Assembly: GCA_902729315.2 (NCBI GenBank)
Contig: LR746273.1
Coordinates: forward strand, 3,697,001 to 3,761,000
Direction of reading: 5' to 3'
Length of the DNA: 64,000 nt
Source: Spirodela intermedia
Lineage: Eukaryota; Streptophyta; Magnoliopsida; Alismatales; Araceae
The notes under the pieces were generated by a model. That model made no database searches. It was not told the origin of the DNA and saw only the letters and a list, made by a program, of their open reading frames with translations. Of the stretch, positions 43,801 through 61,130 are shown piece by piece. Position numbers and translations under genes: made by a program. Within the stretch, counting starts at the first letter, position 1. Every line of letters starts with the position of its first letter.

Positions 43801-45880
43801 TTATCCATCAAGAATTATCAGAAGTAATAATTTCAAATCATGGATATACATATTACTTATAATTACACTGATTAAAATTTTAATATCCACATTTTACTTT
43901 AATGATTCTTGTGAAATCCAATGTGCTAATCATGACTTTACGTTAATGATAATTTTCATTATTATCACGAATAAAAATAAATGAAGTTGTGATTTGATTG
44001 ATAAACTCATCAGATATTCGAAATTAAAATTTTTAAAATCAAGTAATTTTAAAGTTTCTTGCGGTCATCACAAATGTACATAATCAGTGAATTTATACTT
44101 AATTAATTTAATACATATGTCCAGAATTATTTATGTGTATAATGAATAGTCATTTTGATTGAGTATATTTATTTAACTTATATGTTTTTGTCATCATCAA
44201 AACTTTATATGTTAATTAATGCTCCAATAGAGCCAATGTATAGTCCTCAATGAGCCTATAGCTATAGAAACTAATGATTGAATCTATAGGGCTTAGCAAG
44301 GCTATGTGCTAAATGAAGGTTTTGGCAAACTTGAAATATTTTTGTGATTGCTATGTGGTACTTTAGTAATTGTTGACATAATCAATTGTTCAGATATTTA
44401 TTAAATAATAAGGAAAATTCGTTTGTGACTAATCCTAAAGGTAGAATACTTAATTTTCTGGGCATAAACCTAAAACGTAGTTTGCTTAAGGGTAAAATAG
44501 TCGCTCTTGACATCTAAGGCTTGCTAAAATCTAGTATGTTGACCTAGAAGACTTGATTCTTATCACATTGTAAGGTTGACTCCAACATTTTCTACCCTTT
44601 TGGAATAGCTTTGATACTTACATATTGGTAAACACTTTCATTTTGACATATAATTTGATAAACATCAACACCTACATTTTGATTCAAAAATTTGAATACA
44701 AAGTAGCTTCTTTTCAATATATATTGTCATATAACTTTAGAGGATCAATATGTTTTCAATGACATTGACCTTCAAACAATTTAGGCTCAATATTTTTTAT
44801 TTCATTTTCTATAACTTATTCGAAAATGTCAAGCAAATTACCATAATAACCTAATGTTTGTTGTAATCATCAAAATCATCTCAGTTGGTTCAACAATATC
44901 ATTCTCTCATCTATTAGATAATTTTTACGTTTTTTTATTTTTTTTTAAATTGTATATGAAGAAGCTTATTGTTGAGCAGGGTTTATTTTATTTAAAAGAT
45001 ATAGTTTGTGCGTTGAAAAACTCAACTTGTAATATGTCAAGTATGACACCAATACAATTAATGAAGCAAAGGTTGGATAATTGTAAGGTATTGATTTCAA
45101 AAAAAATCTTATTAAATTTTATTGTCTTTCATCAATTCTACCAAATGTATTAAAATGTATTAAAATAGATTTAAATATTTGGCATTTAAATAATAAAAAT
45201 ATTCAGATATATTGTACTATTGAAAAGTCTAAGTAATATGGGGGTCATATAATCGCCAAATGTGAATCTAAAATACTATTCATCACCAAAAATGTTGTTG
45301 ATCTATTTCCTATACACACCATGATACTCTTATATTTTATTTCCAAACATATCAAAATGTTTGGAAATTTATAATGAAAAAAATTCAAGTATGCTGTATT
45401 AGTAAAAATCTAAGTTACACCAAGTCATATAGTCACCAAATTTAGATTTGAAATATATTAACTCTAATAATGTTTTTGAGTTATTGCCTTCACTCATCAT
45501 GATTCTCTCATAGAACATTTGCCAGAAATGTAACTACCTTTTAGAATTCATTTTTTAATTATTTTTTGAATTATAAAAAATGAATTATAACTATCTAGAG
45601 GGAGAAAAACTTTGGTGCAATATTTCACAAAGTTTCTTCTAATTTGAAAATGATTAAAGTCAAATTAAACTAATAGTGTCTTGATTTTGAAGTTAGTTAT
45701 CGTAAACGTACCTCTTAAGAACAAATTCCGTATAATTTACTATTTTACAATTTTATATAATAAGTTTTAAGAGGCAAAAAATTAAGATTATATCTGCTTT
45801 AGGGTCAGCTTTCTCTTTCCGCAGGACCGCAATAAGTGGCTTTTCTGTAATTATATGTAACTTTGTTGGTTGTAATAGAT
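40885..45880. other. AT-rich, repeat-like intergenic DNA
   Basis: No gene was recognised. The sequence is AT-rich with degenerate repeats; one family is shared with 60.9-61.3 kb (separate entries). No complete transposon with recognisable terminal repeats or polymerase frames was seen. Confidence 0.5.
42790..43040. repeat. Dispersed repeat remnant, copy 1
   Basis: Resembles 60890-61130: GGGAGATGAATTGGTG / AGGAGAGTGAATTGG, then CCTACTTCACTCCCAAAGGAC / CCTACTCCACTTCCTAAGGA, then GTCCTTGGGTCT / GTCCCTAGGTTT and a later TTCATGGCT in both. The type is probably a non-coding retroelement remnant, by inference. Confidence 0.5.
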
Positions 45881-45988
45881 TTCCATCGACAACTGAAGCC
45901 CTAAAAGGCCTCGTCGACTGCCGCCTCCGGGAGGTTTCTTAAAACCCTTCCACTGCCCTTCTTTGTTACTTCTGGGCAGTGGAGTTTC

Positions 45989-45997
45989 AAACCCTAG
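45989..45997 (+). promoter_or_regulatory. Telo-box (AAACCCTAG) upstream of eS6
   Basis: AAACCCTAG lies 55-63 bases upstream of the eS6 start codon. AAACCCTA elements are typical of plant ribosomal protein promoters and leaders. Confidence 0.65.
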
Positions 45998-46051
45998 TCC
46001 TTGGAGAGCGGATCTGCGAGCTGCGGCTCCGACTCCGACTCATACGCCACC

Positions 46052-50505
<4,454 letters not shown>

Positions 50506-50583
50506 TTAATCAGCAAGCACTGCAGCCTCCACCGCCACCACTACCACCGCTACTGCCGCCATTGTCACCGCTACTGCCGCCAC

Positions 50584-50736
50584 CGGCTGCGTGTTAATCC
50601 CCCCGCGAGAAAACCCCAGAAGAATGATTATAAGGAACACCTGTGCTCCTTATCTGCCACCAGCTGAGTGTTAATCCCCCCGCGAGAAAACCCCAGAAGA
50701 ACGATTATAAGGAACACCTGCGCTCCTAATCTGCCC
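50584..50736. repeat. Two-copy tandem duplication, 77-bp unit, in eS6 3' flank
   Basis: Two nearly identical units. GTGTTAATCCCCCCGCGAGA begins at 50591 and again at 50668, followed in both by AAACCCCAGAAGAA and ATTATAAGGAACACCTG. Only a few bases differ. It starts about 80 bases after the stop codon, probably within the 3' untranslated region. Confidence 0.93.
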
Positions 50737-51141
50737 CATGATGATCCGATCCCTCAATAGTTAATACTTTCGAAGTTGTTATTAGTTGGTACCATCATCG
50801 CTCGCATTACGACTAACTACTACGTGCTCTCATGTGTTCATTCAGATGCACCCATTAATTCAGATTCCACACCCCCCTGTCGTTGATCCAGATGCACCAT
50901 CAATTCCTAGCCGTCCGTCCAGACGAGGAAGAAGAGTCGGCGGATTGTCTATCAAAGTTTGTATAGAGAGGCCCCCTCCCCCCTGGGTCAGGTGGATAGA
51001 CGATTAGACTTGATGTGCCGTTTATATTATTTACAATTCTCGCTCTACGGAGAGGGGCCCCATTCTCACTCCCAAGCCTCCGCCGACAAGGGCCGTCTTA
51101 ATCACTCAGCTCCCATATCATTAGATCTAGTGTGGAAGAGA

Positions 51142-51153
51142 TAGAGAGAGAGG

Positions 51154-51209
<56 letters not shown>
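51142..51209. repeat. (GA)n microsatellite
   Basis: About 68 bases of GA with two GGGA interruptions near the left end. Confidence 0.95.
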
Positions 51210-51213
<4 letters not shown>

Positions 51214-51880
51214 CTCCCAACAAGACCATTGAAATTTACATCGGTGTAAACTTCTTGATTTTATATTAATTACAGATGCTAAGCTTCTTGGTTCCTAGAG
51301 TCTAATTGGGTTGTTGGTCGGTCATGTGAGCTGGGGGGAGGAATCGCCTCTTCTAAAACTTATACTTCATGGAAGGGGTTGCAGCCCCCACAGAGCACCC
51401 TGTCAAATAGGGTTAGGGCATTTAAACTGGTAGAAGGCCTAGCTCCCCGGCTCTACAGGGCAAAGAAGTGGTCCTGGGGTGGATACAATTAAATGGCTCC
51501 CTCTCCTCCTCTCCTCTCCTTAAGGAACCCATTGGACGACTCCCACCATCTGCCTCTCTTTTCGGATCCTACTTCCCTCTACACACGTGTGCACGCATGG
51601 GGTCTTACGTAATGAACTAAATCTGGCTGTTTTCACTAAGGGCAAGAAACGACCCATGAAATCCACTGCCCCGCGTTGTTTGTCTTCCTGGGTCCCTCTT
51701 TCCTCTTCTCGTAATGTTTACCTGTCTGTCCTGTAAAAACGTACGTCCGCATGCATGCAGACCTCCTCTCTTGTGGCCCTACGACTTATAAAGGTAAAAG
51801 TACGTCATCATTCGCTGTTTGGAGACGTCTCTTGACGATCCTTTCCGCGGCTCTAACGGATTCCTATTATATTATTACGT

Positions 51881-51883
<3 letters not shown>

Positions 51884-51916
<33 letters not shown>
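51884..51916. repeat. (CT)n microsatellite
   Basis: About 33 bases of uninterrupted CT. Confidence 0.95.
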
Positions 51917-51918
<2 letters not shown>

Positions 51919-53685
51919 GTATCATATTTATCGTAATTCACGTATGAACCTGGTGGGTGAGAGAAGCTGCAGCGACGAAGAGAGTTCGGAGGGGGTTAAG
52001 TGCAGCAACCAGGGGACGACTACGACGGAGGTGAGGGAGGGGATTGATGCTGATTGATAGGATGATGACGTCATCAGTGATGCTAATGACCCAGCTTCTC
52101 TTCTTCCGATGACCGGGACGTGTGTTTCTTCCGGTCGTCGCTTAACCACCGCTCTTGCTGCATGTTGAGTGAAGGACTTGCGCAATCTGATAGTTATTAA
52201 AATGTCTGGATTGGGGGCCTTCCCTCTATCTATTTTCCAGTGTTTCTCGCTCCGACTGGTGCTCTGGTTCTCCACGGATGTAAAGAAATTATTCATTGTT
52301 TTTCCATTCACTTTATCACTTCAACATTTTATTGAATCCGGAAGAAAGTTGTGAGCAAAGACTTCGGAGTCGACTACTATTTCTGATTATTCCCTAATTA
52401 CATGAGAAAGTCATAACCTGCCCGGAGGGTGGGTCCTTGGGATTTTGGAGCGATTGTGAAACCCTAGCAGTTCAAAGGGGACGAACCGGGGGCTGATGCC
52501 GAGCGAAGGAATTTAGTAACCAAACTCTGGTTTTTCTCAAACACCCACCGCCCCCTCCTCTGACCCCTTCGGTGATCACATTGTCTGAACTGGCTAATAT
52601 TCGAGCCACTTGCTTAATTGATTAATCAGCCCGGATAATCAAGGCGGATTAACACATAATGATGATGTTGAGTCCTCGGGGTGCGGACAAGATCAAAACC
52701 CAACTAGCTGGTTCTAGAACATGAGGGTTTTATCAACCGGTTGATCGCCATGTGGAAACACCGCCGCCCTTCGTATAAAGCCATTTGATGATGCACACGG
52801 CGGCGGCAAATGACAACTAAACCTCCTAAGATACTCGAACAAGACGCAACGACCTCGAGTCACGACCAATAGGAACCCTAATTAAATCCAGTAAGCGTCG
52901 GCGGTAACAGTATGAAAGAGATCTATGCACGCAACTTCTGCAACCACTCGGAATATGACCTGGGAGAAGGAAATCAGCGGTGATCTATGCCACCCAGATC
53001 ATCACCGAAGAGAATATGCTGCGTTTCGTTGCTGGAGATTACGGTTTCCTTTCTTCCGTGGATCGATTGAGGACTTCCTACCGTGTTATTTCTTTTTCCT
53101 GGGTATCTCCGCCATGGTCGTAGAAAATTCGGTGATGTTATCCCTGTATTAATGAGGACCGTCTGCGTTCACTGTAGGAGTAGGATTAACTACTGGTCTG
53201 ATCTCCGTTAGCAAAGGAAAAGATCTACCTTCAGATAAGACCTGTCTCATCTGTGGGGGCAAGGAAAATCACGGATCGCTCCCTGCCTATTCTCTCTCGA
53301 TAATATATTGGATTGTGGGTAGCGCGCGAGATCTGGGTCCTGGCGATCTTATAGGAATGGTGGAACGAGCGTACCTACTTTGGCTCTGGTCAGAGCGTGG
53401 AGGGGGGGGGGGGGTTTTACTCCCCCTTCCTCACCTCATTACGTCAGAAGTTATCTCTAAGATTATATTTACCGAATGTGAAACCATTCTGTAACTTCCG
53501 CGTGCCATCTTCTCGTCGCAGTCATCTTCGTCTTATTCCTCGTCGTCCTCTTGTTCCTCGGACTTGTCTCTTTCAGATCGGCATCCGGAATAAAAGCAAC
53601 TCCTTACCACCCCTTCTTTGGTACTCGCCTTCGACGCTCGTCCAGTTAGAGAGGGAGACAGAGAGAGACAGAGAGAGACAGAGAA

Positions 53686-54875
53686 ATGGGGAGGTCTCCC
53701 TGCTGTAAGGAGGAAGTGCTGAAGAAGGGGCCATGGACACCGGAGGAGGACAGGAAGCTGGTCGACTACATCGAGAGGAACGGCCACGGAAGCTGGAGGG
53801 CGCTCCCGAGGCACGCCGGCCTGAACAGGTGCGGTAAGAGCTGCCGGCTCCGGTGGACCAACTACCTCCGCCCCGACATCAAGCGGGGCAAGTTCTCTGA
53901 GGAGGAGGAGCGTCTAATCATCCACCTCCACTCCATCCTCGGTAACAAGTGCGTCTCTTCCTCCTCACACCTCCCTACACACTTCTCCAATCTGATTCCC
54001 TAACACGGTGCGCCACCATCTTCCTCCATCATCGCTGACACTGCCTGCAGGTGGTCGGCGATCGCCACAAAGCTCCCCGGAAGGACCGATAATGAGATCA
54101 AGAACTACTGGAATACCCACCTGAGGAAGCAGCTCTTCCGCATGGGCATAGATCCAGTTACCCACCGCCCCCGTGCCGATCTCGCCCTCCTCGCCAATTT
54201 CCCCGCTTTGCTCGTTACGACAGATGTGGGCTGCAGTCCGGCGGCTGAGCAAATCGCTGGACTTCAGCTGGTGCTCCAGGGCATGGTCCAAGCTCTACTC
54301 GCCAGCGCTGTGAGCCCGCCACCTCCGAGCAATATCGATCTGAGGAATCTTCTCCTCAAGAGGCCCGAGTGTCAGAGCAGCTTGACTTCCGCCGAGCTCC
54401 TCAGCTCTGGTCTCTACCTCCCGAATATCGTCGCTGCCGATCCATCGATTGCTTCCACCGGTGACATCCAGACGCAGAGCCCATACAGCAATCCGACGGC
54501 CACGGCCACCACTTCACTGGCTTCTTCAAACTCGCCGGAGAACGTCACGTCGGAACTCTTGCAGGATATGATCAACCCGGCCGCCGAAGCGGTCGCTAAC
54601 TCCGCATCGGCTGGTGCATTTCAGCCATGGCGATATTTGTCTGAAACAGGCGGTGATTATTGCTGGGAGGACATTCTGGGGTGCGTCTTCTTCTTCGGCA
54701 CCTCCTCCTACGTCTCTCCCTCTCTCTCTCTCTCCCTCCCCTACACACATCCCCATCCTCTTTCTTTCTCTATTCTTCTTCGTGATCATCATTATCACAT
54801 TTTCTCTCTCCGCCTCATCTCCTTGCTCAATTCTGCGTTCTACTGTGTTACAGAAGCATACCAACGGTTCTGTAG
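53686..54875 (+). CDS. R2R3-MYB transcription factor, MYB9/MYB39/MYB107-like
   Basis: A two-repeat MYB regulator. The Arabidopsis relatives MYB9, MYB39 and MYB107 control suberin formation. Exons 53686-53948, 54051-54680 and 54854-54875 give 304 residues. R2 starts [20 protein letters not shown] and ends [20 protein letters not shown]3 covers [20 protein letters not shown] to [20 protein letters not shown]. The three tryptophans of R2, the first-helix Ile of R3 and its two following tryptophans are present. Just after R3, [18 protein letters not shown] is the block shared with MYB39-type factors. The C-terminal region is Ser/Ala/Pro-rich and ends near DYCWEDIL, like the YWKEII terminus of MYB39. 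The usual intron inside R2 is absent; the R3 intron is kept. The last intron (CT-rich, 54681-54853) leaves a 22-base exon. Without splicing the frame would run to 54978. ITPK1 lies next door, as with MYB9 in Arabidopsis. Confidence 0.9.
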
Positions 54876-55048
54876 AGCTAGCCGATCGCATCAGATTGGA
54901 GGAGGATCAATCCCCGAGAAGCAGGACCCATTCGTTCGCAAGAAGTTGTGCATCTACCCGCGTATATTTTCTGTGTGAACAATCGTAACCCAGGCGCACG
55001 TCACTATCGAAAGCAACGAGGCTCATCTACAGACATATCATACACACG

Positions 55049-55050
<2 letters not shown>

Positions 55051-55094
<44 letters not shown>
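55051..55094. repeat. (TC)n microsatellite downstream of MYB
   Basis: About 44 bases of pure TC followed by CCCTCC-type pyrimidines. Confidence 0.95.
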
Positions 55095-55098
<4 letters not shown>

Positions 55099-55733
55099 CC
55101 CCTCCCTCTCTCCTCTCTCTGCCTCCCCCTCCCTGCTATACATATGTCGATGTATATATACCATTCCCATGTTTACGACCTGTGTTTTCTTAATCTGTCT
55201 CTCTTTCTACAACTTTCGTAATTCTTCCTGTCTCGCCCCTTCTACATCTCGGTTTCTTTTCTTTTCTTTCCACAACTCTCTTCCTCGGACAGTAGTTTAC
55301 TCATGAATTTAGATACGATAATCGTGCGAACGATCCCGTCTCATCGACAGTATGATGTTAGACGGCTGGCCAACTGAAGCCACTCCAAGTTTTAGATGAG
55401 CTTTGATTGAATAGAGCCGACTACGCCGTGATTGCTGAGACTTTGGATAATCTTAAGTGTAAAATTATTTCAAAATAATATGATGCCCGTATAATAACTA
55501 TGATATATCTCCGGTGACTTAACCACTGGGCAAAATTAACCATTAATCTAGAAAGTTCGGCTCGCCAATTAGGCGAGCCTGTGACTGTCGTAACAGGTGG
55601 TTTGAAGCTTCATGCACACGTACCGATATCTAGATTCATCGACAATTGAAACGAGAAAAAGAAATACTTCACTTGATAGGGCTCGTAAAGGAATAAGAAC
55701 CGTTTCCCTCTTGAATACCGTTGGCAGTCAACA

Positions 55734-56188
<455 letters not shown>

Positions 56189-56538
56189 CAAAGGTATCGT
56201 TTCGAAGAGAATATTTGGTGTGGATTTCACTTCCTGAAGAGTAATCTGGGTCCATAATGGGGAGCGGGTGAGAGAGAGGAGAGAGAGTAATGTAGCCTTC
56301 TGAGCATCAGTTGACAGCCTCTTATGCGTATATTTCACTTCTTAAAAGGTAGTTTAAGTCGAGATGGGAGGTGGGGGAGTGAGAGAGGGGTGAAGCTGGC
56401 CCTTGGAACAGAAATGGACAGCCTCGTATTGTGCGGTGGGTTCTCTTCTCGAATGATAGCTTGAGTCGAGAAAGATATCCTTGTGAACATCAGTCCAGCG
56501 CGTTCTGTTGTGGAGATTTGACTTGAAGAGCAGTATGA

Positions 56539-56593
<55 letters not shown>

Positions 56594-56700
56594 CAGAGAA
56601 GAGTAAGATATCCTTCTGACCATCAATTGAGAGCCTTTTACGTGCACATTTCAGCTCTTGGGAGGAGATGGAGAGAGAGATGCCTTGAATGTAAATAAAA
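56189..56700. repeat. Degenerate tandem repeat array, about 85-115-bp units
   Basis: About five imperfect copies follow the GATA array. The repeated theme is ATCCTTCTGA(A/C)CATCA(G/A)TTGA, then GACAGCCT, then a TTTCACTTCTTGAAGAGTA-like block, then TTGAGTCGAGA and a GA-rich spacer. Copies start near 56189, 56291, 56391, 56475 and 56606. One spacer has grown into a pure GA run (56541-56587). Confidence 0.7.
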
Positions 56701-56902
56701 TGCGGCGTGACGTCCCGCAAAGAAAGCGAGGCTTTAGTCCCGAGTAGCGTTATATCTGGCATTCCATTAAATAAGCTTTCAGACACAATTATTTTAAAAA
56801 GAAAGCGTTATAACTTAACTAATCAAAGGGTAGCTCCACTGTATTTTAGATATTATTAGCCTGGCGCTGAGAGATTTGGAACACCTTCAATGTCCCTACT
56901 AG

Positions 56903-56904
<2 letters not shown>

Positions 56905-56965
<61 letters not shown>
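56905..56965. repeat. (CT)n microsatellite
   Basis: About 61 bases of uninterrupted CT, the longest pure dinucleotide run seen in the window. Confidence 0.95.
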
Positions 56966-56968
<3 letters not shown>

Positions 56969-58770
56969 TCAAATATTCGGAGATGATGAAACACCAAGAA
57001 CCTGTTCAGGTCACATCAGAGAAGATCGAGCAATAATCGACATTTTTTAAGGTCCTTTTGACCATTAGACTCTCTCCCCCTCCATTCCCTCTAGAGACAG
57101 AGGGAGAGGTAGATATAGACGTACATATATATGCATATATTTATAGAGAGAGAGAGAAAGGGACAGAGAGGGTTTGTCGATGGGGAATTATTATAGGCAG
57201 CTAATCTTATGTAGTATAATCCCACATGTCACATAAACAAGTGGTTCCATCAACGGTCTGGCCTGAATCTGTGGGCACGAAAACCAGACCGCCTCAGGAA
57301 CGAGACCACGCGCTTGCTCCTGCGCTTGGCGAAGACGACCCCACTTTGTCTCCAGAACGGACGATGTGCATCTGCCGATTCCTTAACTTGGTCTGCATCA
57401 CGTACCCCTGCATTCCCCCCGGGACAACACTAAACTCATTCGGTGAAGAACGGAAATAGCCAACTAAATAGACCCCAGTAAACTTCTCAATTTACCGGAC
57501 TCTGTGAATCCAAGATATTAGAAAAGAAAAGCGACTAATTCCTTTACTTGCTGCCCAAGGTTCGAATAAAATAGTGAAGAAAAGACCAACTGTAAATGGA
57601 AACAATGAAGGAAAAGAAGAACTTAAATAAATTTGAGCGTGAGCTTTAATTTCACATTGAATATTAAAGCGAGCAGGAAATAAACTGTCAACGATCATCT
57701 GAATCTGATCTCCGAACTGTAAGAAGACAATGGTTGACTTCACATTAACCTCAAGCTTGTCAACAAAATTTGAAGAAAAACGCCAACTGCAAATCCCACA
57801 AAGACTAGCAGGTGGAGTTCTTCATCATTCTTCCAACTCTGATTCCACCACATGGTGCATCTTCATGAGAACCCATCTTTTATTCAGCGGAATCCATTTG
57901 CTTCAACGATGATGATGACAAAACCCTAGTTTGTCACCAAATTTATCTATTTAAAAAACATCAATTTGAATATTAAGCATTCCCCGCCATCCACTCCAGT
58001 TCCATACAAAGATAATGAAATAGGTCATGTTTATTGTTTCCGATATTAAAAACGAAAGGAAGGAGGATCAACTGCCTCAACTCCCATTAAATAATAAGAC
58101 AGCTATCACAATGACCAACACTGGTCAGAATGCCTGAAACTAGTACGTGCATCATCAAAGGCAATGTCTGCATCCATCCCATCGCGATGATGAACAAAAT
58201 CAAGCTTCACTTTCAAGGATTTGATTCAATTGGCTAGAAACTGCATTATGCATGCTAGTTAGATCACCAAGATGGAACCATTGTGGAAATGTAACGGACC
58301 TCAATCACATGAGCTTTGCAGATTGACGTATCAGGCAACTTTAGCCCATCGCCCAAAGTGTTCCTCAGCCACCACCTTAGGAATGGCTATAAAATGGAAA
58401 GGACCCAACGCCAAAAACCAGAACAGCAGTCTTAGCATGGAAACACGGCACACCGTTCTTTATCAGAATTTCAAGCACTTTCAGAAGGATAACCATCTCT
58501 AGCATAAGGAAAGAATATACATGGCAACTGGGAGAAACAAATAACGGCAAGGAAAAGGCATCCCAAAATTTGATCCAGTTATTCTCATTCATCTGTCAAA
58601 CATGTCATCGGTTTGCCTGGAGTTCATGGAGGACGGAAGTGTTGAAACGAAGGAAAAAGACATTGGTGGAGTAAGCAAAGCCTGCTGTGTTATCTACCAC
58701 TCCATGATCACCCTTTCTTATCTGGCGCCGAATGATTATGCCTCAATGTATCTTCTTCTCTATATCATCG
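56966..58770. other. Intergenic DNA downstream of ITPK1
   Basis: No gene was recognised. The part next to 58771 is the ITPK1 3' untranslated region. Short open frames at 57226-57459 and 58272-58502 show no homology that I know. Confidence 0.5.
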
Positions 58771-59787
58771 TCACCAACCCCTGTCCAACACGTCCTCAGC
58801 CACTTCCTGCCCATCTGAAGCAGAATCCGGCCGCTCGTCCGAGCTCTTGTGGACAACATCAAGGAAGAATTCGACCAAAACAGTCTCATAGGACGGCATC
58901 TTGGCGTACCCAGGGAAGTAGTTAATGTCGATGACGAGGTAGCGGTTGCCGACCTTTGCGTCTCTTATCATGTCGAAGTTGAAGAGATGAAGGCCCATGG
59001 CCTTCCTCAGACCCTGTCCGACCTCTGTGACGAAGCTAAGGGGCGGCATTTCAGCTTCCCCCAGGTGCATGGTCTCGTAGTACTTGTCCTCCTCCCAGTC
59101 CTCGGGGGCTGTCAGGTTGGAGACCTGGGAGAAGGAGACGGAGCCCTCCAAGCCCTCGAGCTTCTCCTCACAGACATCCGGAAGGGACTTGCGCTTCACG
59201 CACTTGACGTAGTCCCCGACAACGTAGACCTTGAATATGACTCCACCATGGTTCACAAACTCTTGGAGAACCACAGGAGGTTTCTGCTTGAGCAGCCCAT
59301 CCCGGTGGTAAACCAGCGCCATTTTGTGGGATTTGGCGCTCCCGTCGGCCACCAGGGGCTTCGCAATCAAGGGGAATCGCAGAGCGCCGACGGTTCCTAC
59401 GTCCACCAGAGCGGCCTGGTCGTAGATCACGATCTGGTTGGGAACTCCGAGGGACTCCTTCTCCTGGGGAATCTTAAGCTCCGACACGAACTGGAGCATG
59501 GAAATGCGATTGTGCAGTCGCTCGATGGCTTCAGGAGGGTCAATGATGGGGGTACGGGGATTCTTCGCCGAGTAGTCCTCGAGCTGGGCCCTCCACGCTT
59601 TGCCGGAGACCTTGTGGATGATGCAATCGAAGGCACCCTGCTCGGAGAGGGGAATGTCCAGGTCGATGGGGATGAGATCGATGCCACGCTCGCAGGCGCG
59701 TTCCACAAGAGAGGGCTGGATGAAGCTGTGCCTCTTCTTTGGGACTAGAGCATAGCCTATGGCAAACCTTCTCGGTTGCTCCGCCAT
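58771..59787 (-). CDS. ITPK1: Inositol-tetrakisphosphate 1-kinase (ITPK1)
   Basis: An inositol 1,3,4-trisphosphate 5/6-kinase and inositol-polyphosphate kinase with an ATP-grasp fold, acting in phytate and inositol pyrophosphate synthesis in cytosol and nucleus. It is a single uninterrupted coding exon of 338 residues starting [20 protein letters not shown]. The frame is open further upstream but there it only has a GTG, and homologues start at this ATG. Family blocks in order: [78 protein letters not shown] and [13 protein letters not shown]. The metal-binding segment [17 protein letters not shown] near the C-terminus is intact. It ends after a Ser/Asp/Glu-rich tail. A telo-box lies upstream. 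Neighbour of a MYB9-type MYB. Confidence 0.96.
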   Translation of the reverse strand: MAEQPRRFAIGYALVPKKRHSFIQPSLVERACERGIDLIPIDLDIPLSEQGAFDCIIHKVSGKAWRAQLEDYSAKNPRTPIIDPPEAIERLHNRISMLQFVSELKIPQEKESLGVPNQIVIYDQAALVDVGTVGALRFPLIAKPLVADGSAKSHKMALVYHRDGLLKQKPPVVLQEFVNHGGVIFKVYVVGDYVKCVKRKSLPDVCEEKLEGLEGSVSFSQVSNLTAPEDWEEDKYYETMHLGEAEMPPLSFVTEVGQGLRKAMGLHLFNFDMIRDAKVGNRYLVIDINYFPGYAKMPSYETVLVEFFLDVVHKSSDERPDSASDGQEVAEDVLDRGW

Positions 59788-59955
59788 GGCCAACCTCTTC
59801 CCACGGTGACCCAGAGAACTAGAGGATCCTGCTCCGATAAATACGGCAAACACAAAGCCTCATTCTGGCATCAGAGGAGCCAAGAACAATCAGACCACTG
59901 GGTGGTGGGAGCCGGCCGGGAATAAATCATAAAGGAAGGCACAGACAGGGCGAAT

Positions 59956-59964
59956 CTAGGGTTT
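59956..59964 (-). promoter_or_regulatory. Telo-box upstream of ITPK1
   Basis: CTAGGGTTT on the plus strand is AAACCCTAG on the coding strand, about 170 bases upstream of the ITPK1 start codon. It is either in the leader or in the core promoter. Confidence 0.45.
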
Positions 59965-60889
59965 TCGCGATAAAATTTCCACCTTTTCTTCCCTTCCTCT
60001 CAACCTGGGACGGAGAAATCAGGGGAACAGAGAGAAGAGAGCGAGAGAGAAAGAGAAGACGACCGCCATTGGTATGTGCAATGACGTGGGCGAGCATTGA
60101 CCGTGCGATCTTCGTCTCTCATGTCTGTGGATTCGATGCCCGTCGATCTTGGGTCGGGTTGAAGGAATCCGATTCCCCGCCGACGCATGGTCTCCCCACT
60201 CAACATCTTTCTATTCTTCTGAATGACCCCGTGAGAGGGCTACTTGGCTGACTTCAGGGCAACACAACCACACAAATCGTCATAAACTAAAGATCCGTTA
60301 TCTTGGATATTCTGTGATTTACCAAAGATTATACCCCGAAGATGCCTCCCGGATGTTGTTTTCATTCAATTCATTGAGTGTTCTACTCTCACACACATGT
60401 GAGGTCATCCATTCAATTTACGTAAGTCTTTTATTGACATGAGAAAAAGTTCACTTAAACTTAGTTGCTACTCTCAAAGACTAGATATGACTATTATTTA
60501 GGTGCAAAATTTTAGTTATAAGGGCTAGTTTTTCCAGATTTATGAAGCCTACAATTTGATTAGATTTATTAATAATTTTCTCAAATACCATTAGCTTTAT
60601 TTATGTTTGAATTAGAAGAACAATCATAGTGAGGCAGATTTACAAGGGTATTTTTTAGGTTGTCATCAATTTAATATGTCCCATTTAGGAACATTGTGAG
60701 TACTATGTTTTAGATTTAATCAAGATGTCATCAAAAATAAAATCACTCATGGAAGTTAACTACACAAAAGACAAACATTTATAATAATCTAATTAATTTC
60801 GAACTTGCTTTATTTTTTAAGATTCTATGTGAAACTCCCCCTAGGGATTTCTCTACTATGTTTTTATTTTAAGGAAGTGTAAAGAGGAA

Positions 60890-61130
60890 TTAAGTAGGAG
60901 AGTGAATTGGTTTGTTCCCCATCAAAATGTTGGATTCAAGCCTCATAATTGTTTGACCTGTCTGACCTACTCCACTTCCTAAGGATCTTGTCCCTAGGTT
61001 TTACTCAACCCTAGTAAAAAAACAGTTGTTGAATGCAAAGTACTTGTGTGTTTAATGACATGAAATATCTTGAGTGTTTCCCAAAGCACTGATTCTAGAT
61101 TCATGGCTCTAAGGGTTCAATTAAATTAAT
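60890..61130. repeat. Dispersed repeat remnant, copy 2
   Basis: Partner of 42790-43040; see that entry for shared blocks. The match is diverged and broken by small insertions. Confidence 0.5.

Larger units (their letters stand above)
50737..53685. other. Intergenic region upstream of MYB
   Basis: Holds the GA tract 51142-51209 and the CT tract 51884-51916, plus a G12 run near 53401. The last 200 bases are probably the MYB leader, ending in AGAGAGACAGAG repeats. No gene was recognised. Confidence 0.5.

Noticed and set aside
54681-54978. Continuous MYB frame to 54978 as the true C-terminus
   Set aside because: The tail is CT-repeat-derived Ser/Leu. A GT donor directly after the DYCWEDIL block and a good acceptor before a short final exon fit family termini better. 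Kept as a possible retained-intron form.
58849-59748. A 299-residue plus-strand open frame
   Set aside because: It is antisense to the intact ITPK1 coding exon; its openness follows from the GC-rich codon pattern of ITPK1 and it matches no known protein.
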